Program-made: the position numbers and the translations under genes
From: DAONLM01 sp035406685
GTDB lineage: Bacteria > Spirochaetota > GWE2-31-10 > MWDO01
Assembly: GCA_035406685.1 (NCBI GenBank)
Contig: DAONLM010000006.1
Location: 1 to 35,381 of the forward strand
Length of the DNA: 35,381 bases
Direction of reading: 5' to 3'
Notes under the pieces: generated by a model
What the model was told of the DNA's origin: nothing
Seen by the model: only the letters and a program-made list of their open reading frames with translations
The model's database searches: none
Part shown: positions 8,020 through 19,200 of the stretch, in pieces
Numbering within the stretch: the first letter of the stretch is position 1
Layout of the letters: each line of letters opens with the position of its first letter

Positions 8020-8820
8020 CTACTTAATTTTCTTTGATAATTCGAGTGCCTCATTATATTTTTTCTTTTCTGAAAAAGTTAGAGAATCCTTTTTCTTTTC
8101 TGCAATTTGAATTGCTTTGTTAAGTATCTGTTTTGCATATTCTCTATCGGTTAAATTTGACGGAGACCCATCGTCTTTCATATTAACTTTTTTTGCTTCT
8201 GTTTCTCTCTTTTTAGGATCCCAGTTTCTATCATAAAAACAGTTAGCTGCATCTACTAAAAATGTTAGATTTTCAGGATCATATTTTAAAGCATAATTAA
8301 AATTAACACCCATTCTAAATTTATCCCCACCTAAAAATGCTGGAACAGCATCATCAATCATTGCCTTTAAATGATATGGTTCACCAAATTCTTTATAAAT
8401 AGATATAGCCTTATCTGCAAGAGCAAATAATTCTGGTATAATATCGAGTGACTCTTTAATTCCTATTGCCTTTCCTCTTCTTGAATATAGAACATCATAC
8501 CAGTAAACAACTTTTGCTTTATCAATTGGTTCTCCAGAGATATTGCCATCAATATATGGCTTTAATATTGCCATACCTTTTTCACAAATTGATATTATCT
8601 CTTTTTTGCTTTTACTTGCATCAGCAAGTTCATAATAGATTCTTCCCAATTTCCATAAAATTTTAGCCTCTGGATTTGCCTTGTTAAAAAGTGACTCAGC
8701 AACTGGCAAAGCCTCATTATACTTCCCTTGATCGAGTAATTTATCAAGGGTTGCAAGATCATTTGAAAAGAGTAAGTAAGATAACATAAAGATAAAAACA
8801 GATAATAATTGTTTTTTCAT
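8020..8820 (-). CDS. Exported TPR-like protein (TRAP-associated TPR / TatT-like fold)
   Basis: 266 residues with an N-terminal signal peptide (MKKQ then a hydrophobic run to ~18, SND after it). The rest is alpha-helical with TPR-like pairs: LDQGKYNEALPVAESLF at ~30, and IYKEFGEPYHLKAMI...GGDKFRMGVNFNYALKYDP at ~140-190. A helical body with an inserted AFLGGDKF segment and a following NYALKYDPEN unit resembles periplasmic TPR proteins of the TatT / TRAP-associated type known from Treponema. No TRAP transporter genes are adjacent, so a transport role is not supported by context. It is monocistronic: ATG preceded by GGAG, strong terminator after it. Short GCTCT/AGAGC arms lie at 8850-8864 in its leader. 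Confidence 0.7.
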   Translation of the reverse strand: MKKQLLSVFIFMLSYLLFSNDLATLDKLLDQGKYNEALPVAESLFNKANPEAKILWKLGRIYYELADASKSKKEIISICEKGMAILKPYIDGNISGEPIDKAKVVYWYDVLYSRRGKAIGIKESLDIIPELFALADKAISIYKEFGEPYHLKAMIDDAVPAFLGGDKFRMGVNFNYALKYDPENLTFLVDAANCFYDRNWDPKKRETEAKKVNMKDDGSPSNLTDREYAKQILNKAIQIAEKKKDSLTFSEKKKYNEALELSKKIK

Positions 8821-9077
8821 AAAATCTCCTAAATAATATGTATTAATTAGCTCTATACAAGAGCATAATTTTAAATTAAATAACTCTTTATCAGTTTTTT
8901 AATAGGCTTTTACTACTTTTAAAATATTTATCATTACTACTTAATTTTAAGAATACTGCATAAAGTTATAAAAAATAGTTTTTATAATAACTTTATTTTT
9001 AAAATATGCATTTAATTATACTCAATGAAATAAAATTTGTCAAAAATTTTTATCTCTTATATTGAATAATTATTATT

Positions 9078-9248
9078 TTGAAAGAATTAAAAGAGGTAAT
9101 ATTATTCCCAAGTAAGTTAAAATTTAAAGAATATATTAGATATAAGAATGCGGGATGGGATATCTGGGACATCACTCTTAACAATGCCTACATTGATTTT
9201 AGTCCTACTATTTTCTTATTCTCTAAACTGCGACAATTGTCGTATTAA
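9078..9248 (+). pseudogene. Short coding-like remnant between TPR and coiled-coil genes
   Basis: The gene-free stretch 8821-9327 contains one coding-like frame, read from TTG at 9078 to TAA 9246-9248 (56 residues). It has no ATG and no clear ribosome-binding site. Its middle reads YKNAGWDIWDITLNN, which loosely recalls the KNQGWSVDDIAKTLN helix-turn-helix at the end of the neighbouring coiled-coil proteins, though on the opposite strand. A 12-bp perfect palindrome (CGACAATTGTCG) lies near its end. It may be a fossil or chance; I see nothing else in the interval. Confidence 0.3.
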
Positions 9249-9327
9249 ACCTATAAATTAAATATTATTCTATAAAAAAATATCCCACTTCTATTAAGAA
9301 AGATAGAAAATAGCTTTGAATAAAATG

Positions 9328-12300
9328 TTATCCTTTCTTTCTTCTTGTTGCTTGAAGATCAAGTATTAATTCTACCTCACCAACAGAAAGATTTAAAGAT
9401 CTTGCAATATCATCAACAGACCACCCCTGTGATTGAAGTTGAATAATTATATCTTTCTTATCCTCATCCTCTTTTAAATTCCCCTTTAAAATGTTAGCAT
9501 TGTTTGATTTATTAATTAAAGATTCTAACAACTTAATCTTTCTCTCTGTTTCAGCATTAAGATTTTCAATCTGAGTCTCTTTTTTAACAAGCCATTCTCT
9601 TAGTTTATTTATTGTCTCTGTTCTAACCTCTAAATCCTCAATCAGGGCATCCATTTGGTTAAATTTCTCTATTACCTCAGAAACTTTTGCCTCTGACTTT
9701 GTTATTAAATTAGCCTCTTTTTCAAAATTCTTAAAACTCTTCTCATAAGTCGCTCTTTTAAATTCAAGATCTTCATATTTCTTATTAAGAGTTTCCATCA
9801 AAAGATTAAAGTTAGCCAGTTGATTACCGATTGATTCAACACTATTAATCGTCTTTTTAATCTCTGTCTCCTTTTCCATTACCTCAGCATAAAAACCATC
9901 AAGTTGATTTATCCTATTATTAATACTATCAATCTTCTCTTGAATATTTGTTAACAAAATCTTGGCACTCTTAATCTCTTCTATTCTATCAAAAGCCACA
10001 TCAGAAAGTTCTTTTAATTCATTAAAAATAGTTGCAATAGAATCTATCTTTTTTCTATCATTTAAAATATTATTGGATTTCTCAATAGCAGACTTTGATA
10101 GATCTTCGATATTAATTAACTTTTTCTCAATTTCTACGATTTTATCCCTATCATTTTTGATATTCTTTATTTCATCTTTTAATAATTCGATATCAGCAGT
10201 AAGTTTTTCTTTTAAAGAATATGCCTTATCAAAAAGACTCGTATTCTTTTCAAAATTCTTTATATCCTCATCTATTTTTGCTATCTTTTTATCAAGATAT
10301 GTCGTATGCTCTAAAAATTTAGCAGTAAATTTATCATCAAGCATCTTTATATTTTGCTGGACAATAACAACTTCCTTTTTATAAGATAAAAGTTTTTCAT
10401 TTAATTCATTTTCAGTCTCCTTATAATTCTCTTTTAACTTTTCAAATTCTTCCTTCATAAAATCCTGCAACTCCATTTCAAAAATCTTATACTCTTCATT
10501 AAGTTTTAATTTACCATCCTCTATTTTTTTACCAACCTCAACATCAATTCTTAACTTTAATTCATTCAATTTATCATTAAGATCATTAAATCTTTGGATA
10601 AACTGATTAAGATTTTCATTTACATCAAGTATATTTTTATTTGCCTTTTCAAAATACTTCTTTTCAATATCATTTATTCTTGACTCTATCTCATTCTCCA
10701 TTGCATTATTCTTCTCAACTATTTCATTTAAATGAATCTTAAACTTTTCATTAAAAAGATCCAGTTTATTCTCAAACTTAGAATCAAAATCATTCATCTT
10801 TTCGTTAAATCTAACCCCAAATTTCTCATCAAGTATCTTTAATGCCTGCTTTATCTTTAAGAATTCATTCTTATACTCATTAATTTTAGCAATTGACTCA
10901 TTTTCTAACTTAGCATATTTCTCTTTTAATTCATTACTACCTTTTAAAAATAAGTCATTTATTTGTGCTGTTCCATTCTCAAAAAGTGTGGAGATCTCAT
11001 TCTCTACTTTTAATTCCAATTCATCTATATTTTCCTTTAGATTTTCAAACTTCTCTACAAAATCACCAAGTCTCTTGCTATTCTCCTGAAGAAGGCTCTC
11101 CCCTTTATTAAAATAAAACTCCTCAATCTCTTTTGCCTTTTTATTCAATAAGGATTCAAATTCTTCAATCTTAAGCTGAATATCTTTTAAATTATTCTCT
11201 ATTACAAGATTTGAATCTCTAAAATTATTCTCTATTTCAGAATTAAAATTTTCTATTCTTACACCAAAACTCTTTATTATTTCATCAAGTTCATTCTTAT
11301 ATTTATTCTGTTTTTCTAAAAGATTACTCTTAAAATTCTCTATATTCTGTATAGCATTTTTACTTATCTCATCAGATTTTTCAAGTAAAGATTTTTCTAA
11401 CTCTTTTGACTTACTAACTATGCCCTTTTCTATATCAGAAAGTCTATTTTCAAAATCCTTTAATGCCTTATCAAATTTAGATGTAATCTCATTACCTTTA
11501 TCATCTGCCATACTACTTAACTTCTGAATTGACTTTTCTATATCCCCAAATATCTTATCCCTTTCTGAATTAAAATAATTCTTAATCTTCTCTATATTAG
11601 AAAGAGCAATCCCTTTTGTCTTTTCAAGACTTTCCATAAGAGTTGATTTTAAATTAGAATTCTCTTTTTCTATTTCAGCATACTTTTTATTAAGATCATT
11701 GGTTAATCTTATCTCTTCATTTTTAAACATCTCATTCAATTTCTTTATTTCAGACTCAACTCTCTCCCTTAGATTAAAAATACTATCCTTTAATTTCTCA
11801 CTATACTCTGTCTGTTTTAGATTAATCTCCTCTACCTTCTTGTTATATGACCCAATAAAATTTTCAAAATTACTATTCGCACCATTATAATCTTCAATTA
11901 ATCTATCGATTCTTTCTTTTGCCGTATTATACCTTGCCTCAATACTCTTTTCCTGCAAATCTATTCTTGCTTCAAATTCCTCTTTAATCTTACTAAAATT
12001 ATTATCCATCTCCTCTTTAAAATTGTTAAGATTTTCCTTAATATTATTAAAAATTTCTAATTCTAACTTAATACCCATATCATTTGCATTCTGAAGATAT
12101 CTATTAAAATCAGCGATTCTATCCTCTATCTCCTTATTAAAACTATTCTTAAAATTATTAATTTTATCAAAAGAATCTTTTAAAAAATTCTCATAATCAA
12201 AAATCTTATTCTCAAAATCATTCTGTAACTTCTTTATATTTTCCCCAATGTTTTTATTTTTCTCTTCATTTTCCTTTATTGTCTTTAAAACATAAGATCT

Positions 12301-13230
12301 TCCATCATCTTTAATCTTTTCAACATATTTTTCAAGATCCTTAATAATATTTGTATAATTTGCTTTTAAATCGAGTAGATAATTCTCTTTTGTCTTTAAT
12401 AACTCCTTTTCTATATTCTCACTAAGTTTTGCTCCTCTCTCCTCTATTCGGGTAATATAAGAAGAATAGTCATTAATCTTTTCTTCTAACTTCTGCTGAT
12501 ATGTTTTATCTGTTTCGATTACTTCTTTCTTTATCTCATTAAATCTATTTTTATAATTATCAAGAAGGGTAGCAAGTTCTTTTTCAGAATCTTTAAAAAC
12601 AGAATTAGAAATTTTTTGAATTGTCGCTTTTATATGCTCTATCTCTTCTTTAATCTTTTTTACATCCTCACCAAAAATTTTCTTATTTTCATTTATAAAA
12701 CCTATAATCTCATTTTTAGATCTCTCTTTTTCTTCTTTAATATTCTTATCAACACTCTTGACAAATTCAACAAGTTCATTCTTTTTATTATTAAAATCTT
12801 TATTGAATAATAAAATCTCGTTCTTTATCTTTTTTAATTCGTTCTCATCAACACTAACAGCACTAAAATTACTCTTATTTTCCATTAAAGATTTAAAAGA
12901 ATTCTCAATCTCCTTTATCTCATTATCCATAATTGCAATCTTTTTCAATATATTGCTATCATTTGTATTATTTTTAGAACTAAAAAAATCCATAGACTTT
13001 TTTAACTCTTCTATTAACAATGAGCCCTTTTGCAAAGAGATTGATAAATTATTATCAAAATCCTTTATCTCATCTTTTTTATTTTCTATATATGAGGCTA
13101 ACTCCTCTTTAACTGTCTTTGCGAGTCTTGATATTTTATCAAAACTTCTATTATTCCTATCAATGTATCTAAAAAAAATAATTAAACCACAAGATATTAA
13201 GATAGATAGACTAAATAATAAAATTTCCAT
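9328..13230 (-). CDS. Large membrane-anchored coiled-coil protein with C-terminal helix-turn-helix (paralogue 2)
   Basis: 1300 residues. One transmembrane helix at ~3-20 is followed by FRYIDRNNR, positively charged, so the rest should be cytoplasmic. Nearly the whole chain to ~1050 is charged E/K/N/I/L coiled coil with long internal repeats; successive equivalent YK-E segments are 142 and 164 residues apart where counted by hand. The last ~270 residues are strikingly like the C-terminus of the neighbouring giant protein (LEFKRATYEKS, EVIEKFNQMD, LIEDLEVRTETINK). It ends in GWSVDDIARSLNLSVGEVEL, a helix-turn-helix like that of DUF6115/SwrB-type proteins. The gene starts 14 bp after the giant gene's stop, with GGGAG before the ATG, so they form an operon. 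It belongs to the type annotated as 'SpiroCoCo' coiled-coil proteins in spirochaetes (recalled). Molecular function unknown. Confidence 0.85.
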   Translation of the reverse strand: MEILLFSLSILISCGLIIFFRYIDRNNRSFDKISRLAKTVKEELASYIENKKDEIKDFDNNLSISLQKGSLLIEELKKSMDFFSSKNNTNDSNILKKIAIMDNEIKEIENSFKSLMENKSNFSAVSVDENELKKIKNEILLFNKDFNNKKNELVEFVKSVDKNIKEEKERSKNEIIGFINENKKIFGEDVKKIKEEIEHIKATIQKISNSVFKDSEKELATLLDNYKNRFNEIKKEVIETDKTYQQKLEEKINDYSSYITRIEERGAKLSENIEKELLKTKENYLLDLKANYTNIIKDLEKYVEKIKDDGRSYVLKTIKENEEKNKNIGENIKKLQNDFENKIFDYENFLKDSFDKINNFKNSFNKEIEDRIADFNRYLQNANDMGIKLELEIFNNIKENLNNFKEEMDNNFSKIKEEFEARIDLQEKSIEARYNTAKERIDRLIEDYNGANSNFENFIGSYNKKVEEINLKQTEYSEKLKDSIFNLRERVESEIKKLNEMFKNEEIRLTNDLNKKYAEIEKENSNLKSTLMESLEKTKGIALSNIEKIKNYFNSERDKIFGDIEKSIQKLSSMADDKGNEITSKFDKALKDFENRLSDIEKGIVSKSKELEKSLLEKSDEISKNAIQNIENFKSNLLEKQNKYKNELDEIIKSFGVRIENFNSEIENNFRDSNLVIENNLKDIQLKIEEFESLLNKKAKEIEEFYFNKGESLLQENSKRLGDFVEKFENLKENIDELELKVENEISTLFENGTAQINDLFLKGSNELKEKYAKLENESIAKINEYKNEFLKIKQALKILDEKFGVRFNEKMNDFDSKFENKLDLFNEKFKIHLNEIVEKNNAMENEIESRINDIEKKYFEKANKNILDVNENLNQFIQRFNDLNDKLNELKLRIDVEVGKKIEDGKLKLNEEYKIFEMELQDFMKEEFEKLKENYKETENELNEKLLSYKKEVVIVQQNIKMLDDKFTAKFLEHTTYLDKKIAKIDEDIKNFEKNTSLFDKAYSLKEKLTADIELLKDEIKNIKNDRDKIVEIEKKLINIEDLSKSAIEKSNNILNDRKKIDSIATIFNELKELSDVAFDRIEEIKSAKILLTNIQEKIDSINNRINQLDGFYAEVMEKETEIKKTINSVESIGNQLANFNLLMETLNKKYEDLEFKRATYEKSFKNFEKEANLITKSEAKVSEVIEKFNQMDALIEDLEVRTETINKLREWLVKKETQIENLNAETERKIKLLESLINKSNNANILKGNLKEDEDKKDIIIQLQSQGWSVDDIARSLNLSVGEVELILDLQATRRKKG

Positions 13231-13244
13231 ATATTATCTCCCAG

Positions 13245-16200
13245 TTATCTTTTTTTAGAACTTAATTCTAAGTCCAATATAAATTCAACCTCTCCAATGG
13301 AAAGATTTAAAGTCTTTGCAATGTCATCAACACTCCAGCCCTGATTCTTTAACTGTAAAACAATATCCCTCTTTGATACATCATCATTCAATTTTTCTTT
13401 TATTTTACCTTCATTTGTAATCTTTGATAGTAAAGACTCGATTATCTTTATCCTTTTATCTGTCTCGTAATTAAGATTTTCAATGTTTGTCTCAGCCTTA
13501 ACAAGCCACTCTCTTATCTTATTTATTGTCTCTGTTCTAACTTCAAGATCCTCGATTAAGCCATCCATCTGATTAAATTTCTCTATTACTTCATTAATCT
13601 TACCTTCTGATTTTGTCAATAAACCAGCATCCTTTTCAAAATTCTTTAAACTCTTCTCATAGGTTGCTCTCTTGAATTCAAGATCATCGAATTTCTTTTC
13701 AATATCATTAATCTTACTATTAATATCAAATGTCTTTTGGTTAACCTTTTCAATATTCTCAATTGACTCTTTTATAATATTTTCTTTTATTTGTAAATCT
13801 CTTATCACAGAATTAACAAACTCAAATTTCTCATTTACAGCATCAATCTTATCTTCAAGATTTGTAATTGAAATCTTCGCACTCTTTATAAATTCAATCC
13901 TCTCTTCAATATTATCTGTCATCTGCTTTAACTCTAACAATATATTTGAAATATTGTCAACCCTCTTCTTTTCAGATAAAATTGTACTAAATTTCTCCTC
14001 TGTCTCTTTAAATGTAGAATTAATTGAAACTATCTTTTTCTCTATTTCTAAAATCTCACTCTTATCATTCTTAATTTCAGAAATAAGATCCTTAATCTCT
14101 TTAATATCATTATTTAATTTCTCCTTCATTCCAAAAGCCTTATCAAAAAGTGATGTCGATTTTTCAAACTTTGCAATCTCATTCTCTATCTGGATTATCC
14201 TCTTTTCAAGCAAGGAAGAATGCTCTAAAAACTTTGCGGTAAATCTCTCATCTGCCTGTTTTAAACTATTCTGGAATGAAATAATATCTTTTTTATAAGA
14301 CTCTAAATTTCTTATTATCTCATTCTCGCTATCCTTGTAGTACTTATTTATCTTTGCCATCTCATTCTTAAAGCTCTCTTCTATTACTCCCCTACCCTCT
14401 TTAATCTTCTCTGCTACTTCCTTATCAATCGATGCTTCGAGTAACTTTATCCTATCAGAAAGTTTATTAAAATCATTTATTAAGCCCTGAATTTTCTCAT
14501 ATCCCACTCTATAATTAGCCTCGTTCTTCTGTGTAAATTCCTTTTCAATATTGCTAAGTTGAGTCTTAAAATTATTCTGCAATATATCAAGTTTTTCATT
14601 AAGAATAGCAATATTTTCATCATACTTATTATTAAGATCATTGAGTATGACAGACATCTTCTTATCTACACCCTCCATTTTAACAGAAAGTTCCTTACCT
14701 ATAACCTCTTCAATATTCTTTATATTCTGTTTTATCATGAATATCTCTGACCTATAAGTATTTATCTTATTTATTGTCTCTGTTTCAAGTTCTCTATACT
14801 TTTCAATCATCTTTTTTGTTCCAGAATCATATAGTTCATCCATATCTTTCTTGCCATTCTCAAGTCTTGAATCAATCTCTTTAATAACATTATCTTTAAC
14901 AATTTCTATCTTATCATTCAAATCATCAAATCTCTTTTCAATTGTTTCTACTTTTGCATATAGATTATCTACAACCTCATTATTGTTACTCTCAAATCTC
15001 TTGATAATCTCCATAAATTTCTTTTCATAATCAACTTCTATATTATAAATATTACTCTTGATTGTATTTACATAAGAGTCATACTTTGAATTAATATCTT
15101 TAATTTTTTCTGTGATGACATAATCAATCTCAGTAACCTTTGCATTAAAGTTATTTGTAAACTTCTCATCTGATTCTGCAATACTATTTTTCAATGCATC
15201 AAGGGTATTCTTGTAAAATTTAACCTTTTCTTCGAGATCCTTATAAATCTTATTACTAACCTCATTAAAATTATTTTCAGTCTCATTCACAATGCCATTA
15301 AGTTTATAGTATGCCTTCTCAATACTCTCTTCTATCTCTTTTCTAAGTGTATCTCTTATATATAACAGATTATCACTAATAGACTTATATCTTGAATCAA
15401 TCTCATTGATTCTCTTTATGCTCTCCTGTAACATTAGTTCACTTCTGTTTTTAAAATCATTCTCAAATGACTCAATCCTTTCAGAAGAGGTAGACAATGA
15501 TTTTTCTATTACAGCATCGATCTGCAACATCTTATTTGCATACTTTGAATCAACAAAAGAGAGTTTTTCCTCTATATGTTCATCAAATTTTTTATCAATC
15601 GCAGAAATCTCCTCTTTGATAGCAAATAATTCATTCTTATAATTTTCAATCATAATATAGGCATCATCTTTAAAGATATTCTGCCTCTCATTCAATTCAA
15701 GCATAGCAAGATTAATTTCATCCTTGAGTTGTGCCTTTGCATTTGTGATTATATCTCTGATATCAGAAAGAAGAGTATTCTTTACAGAATTAATATTTTC
15801 TGACAATTCATTATATCTCTCTTCATACTGAAGTAAATTCTCTCTATTTTCATCAAGCATCCTTTTGGCACTTTCAAAATATTCTTTCTCTATTATGCCA
15901 GCCTTTTTCTGTAGCTCTTTCTCAATATCATTAAAAGTAATATTGATAGTTTCTAACTTCTTATTAAAGTTATTTTCTAAATTATTAAAATAGAGATAAA
16001 CCTTCTTATCAATTTCTTTTAATCTTTCTTCTAAATGAGAATCAAATTTTCTATCAGCTTCATTAATACTATCTTTTATTATCTCAAACTCTTCTTTATA
16101 TTTATTCATATTATTTAAGGCGTCCTCTTCAATTGCTGTAAACATCTTATTTAAACTATCCTTTGCCTCACTAATTATCGCATTAAGACTCTCTCTGCCT

Positions 16201-19200
16201 GCATCGATCTTAATTTTAATATCCTTATCAAGATTATTCTTTATACCTTCAAGTCCTCTTTCAAGATCATTAAATCTTGATGCAAAAAGTGAAAGTCTCT
16301 CACTATTGGAGATAAATATCTCTTCGTTCTTTTTAGCATAATTTTCAGCAATATTCTCTATTTTACCCTTTAACTCCAGTTCAAGAATACTAATTCTCTC
16401 CATATATTCTTTCTGCGTATTAATAAAACTATTAATAATCTCGCTCTTTTTCCTATTAAGGCTATCTTCAAGTTCACCATTTTTCTTTTCAATTATATCA
16501 GCATATCTATTCTCAACAAGATTCAAATTAACACAAAGTTCATTAATTCTATCATTGCACTGGTTTATACTTAATAAAGAATTCTTTTCAAATTCTTTTA
16601 TATTCTCCTGTAATATCTTATTACCCTCTGTTAACATCCAATCGATTTCCTTTCTACCATTATCAATCTTCTCCTCTATCTCTTTATTAAGATTAACATT
16701 TAATGACTGAAGCATACTATTAATCTTATCATACTCTATCCTTAAATTTTCAAGATCTCTATCTCTATCAGAGAGATATTTCTCAAGTTTTAAAATGTAT
16801 TCACTTTCCAATTTATCTATTCTCTCTGAATATTCATTCTCTATCTCCATTATATTAGACTTAATCAAATTAATCTTTGCAAGATATTCATTATCAATTG
16901 CTATCAATTTTTCAGCAATATGTTCATCAAATTTTTTGTCAACTCCTGCAAGTTCTGTCTCAAAATTACTCAATTCTCNNNNNNNNNNNNNNNNNNNNNN
17001 NNNNNNNNNNNNNNNNNNNNNNNNNNNNNNNNNNNNNNNNNNNNNNNNNNNNNNNNNNNNNNNNNNNNNNNNNNNNNNTCATCAAATTTTTTGTCAACTC
17101 CTGCAAGTTCTGTCTCAAAATTACTCAATTCTCTCTTGTAATTTTCTATTCTTGATAATATCTCATTCTCAAGACTCTTATAATTTTCAAGAAGTTTTGT
17201 ATTTCTCTCCTGTATAAGAGATTCTATTCTTGATATTTCATTTTCTACATGCTCATCAAATTTTTTGTCAACTCCTGCAAGTTCTGTCTCAAAATTACTC
17301 AATTCTCTCTTGTAATTTTCTATTCTTGATAATATCTCATTCTCAAGACTCTTATAATTTTCAAGAAGTTTTGTATTTCTCTCCTGTATAAGAGATTCTA
17401 TCCTTATTCTCTCCCCCTCTATATGGGCAGTAAAATCCTCTGTAAGGTTATTTTTTATATTTGCAATACTATTATTCAAGTCTATAAATTTAGATTCAAA
17501 AGATGAAAATCTATTACCATATTCACTGAATATCTGCTCAATATTTGTTCTAAAATCATTCTCTATGTTTTCAATTCTCTCATTTAATTTTCCTATTGAA
17601 AGATCAAAGTTTGAATTGAATTTCGCAATTCTATCCTCAATCTCTTTACTAATAGAAAGACTCTTTGTATTCAAGATATCTTCTATCCTATAATTTAGGT
17701 CTTCAATCTGATCATTTAAGTTAGTAATTGACTCTCTAACCTCATTGATTCCACCATTTATAGCATTATCAAAATATCCAACCTTTTCTTTTATTACATT
17801 TTCAATTTCACTATTTATGGTTTGAACATTTTCTTTTAAGCCATTAATACTCTCTTCAATTGTCTTTTTCATTAAGGAGATATCCCTATCAACATCGCTC
17901 AATCTAACGGCAAAAAGATTTAACTTTTCGTTATTATCTTTTAACATCTCTTCACCAGCATTCTTATAAAAATCAGTCAACTCTTTTACCTTATCCCCAA
18001 ATTTAATCTCCATTAGAGTAATATTTTCTTTTAATTTCAAAAGATTTTTATTATACTCATTTTCAATCTCAATGAATCTTTCTCTAATTTTACCATCAAG
18101 ATCAGATATTCTTTCATTGAAAAATTGATTGAATTTCTTATCAAAAATATCAATATTATTATTTATATCAATAAGATTTTTTCTGTATTCCTCTATCTTG
18201 TTAAAATGCTCAGATTCAAGTCTCTTTGCCTCTTCACTTAAATTATTTTTAAAATTATCCAGTATGGTATTAAATACTGTTCTACCCTCTTCAATTTTTT
18301 TACTCAATTCAGAATCAATAGAATTTTTTAATTGATTAAATTCCTCATTGATAGCATTAAATCTCTCACTAAATTTATTAAGTTTTTCAATATTTCTTTC
18401 GAGTGCCTTCTCATTTCTCTCATTATAAAGACTAAAAATCTCTTCAAATCTCAATTTATAATCATTCTCAATATTTGAAAATCTTGAATTACACTCATTA
18501 AGATACTCTTTATATTCTTCTCTCATTTCATTCAACTTATCTTCAAGCCTTATATCTATTGCATCAAATTTAGTGTTAAGTTTTTCTTTTACTCTCTCAT
18601 CAATCTGGGCTATGACCTGCTTGATCTTCATTAATTCAGACTTATAGCCATTTATATTCTTTATTGTTTCATTTTCAAGATCTTTATAATCTCTTACAAG
18701 TTGATCTCTACCCTTTTCAAAAAGAGTTTCTATCTCCTTATTGCCATCCTTTAATTTTAAAGTAATATCCTCTTCTATTTTAAGACTTATATTCTCTATC
18801 TCTTTTGAAATTTCAGCAAGCCTTGAACTAAAACCATTTATCTCTCTATTCTTATCAGCCATTATATTATTAATTTTTTCTTTATAATCTCTCTCAATCT
18901 CTACCAACTTCTCTAAAATTTTACTATCAGCAACTTTAAGTTTATCATCAAATTTTTGACTCCAGTTGTTTTCAAATGCCTTAACAAAATCCTTTAATTT
19001 TAAGACATCATTTTTAATAGTAGTAATATGTGATAAAGACGCTTTTTCTATCTCTTTAAAATCAGAAATAAATTTATCTTTGCCTTGTTCATAAAGCCTT
19101 GCAAATTCCTCTTTACTACTCTCTATCTTTGATTTAATCTCATTAAATAAATCAGATGTGATAAAAGAAATGTTATTATTAAGAATATTATAATTATTAG

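Noticed and set aside
12758..13258. Long plus-strand open frame (166 codons), with similar ones at 13672-14298 and 21357-21857.
   Set aside because: Antisense shadows of coiled-coil codons (GAA/AAA/AAT read as TTC/TTT/ATT); they encode low-complexity S/F/L/I-rich sequence with no ribosome-binding site.
16970..16973. Two separate genes meeting at the N run (start codon at 16973).
   Set aside because: The supposed start is a TTG inside the 58-residue repeat (RELSNF), and both sides are the same repeat; the frame change comes from the 100-base placeholder.
17079..17401. CRISPR-like or mobile repeat.
   Set aside because: The 174-bp repeats are in-frame coding repeats without spacers.
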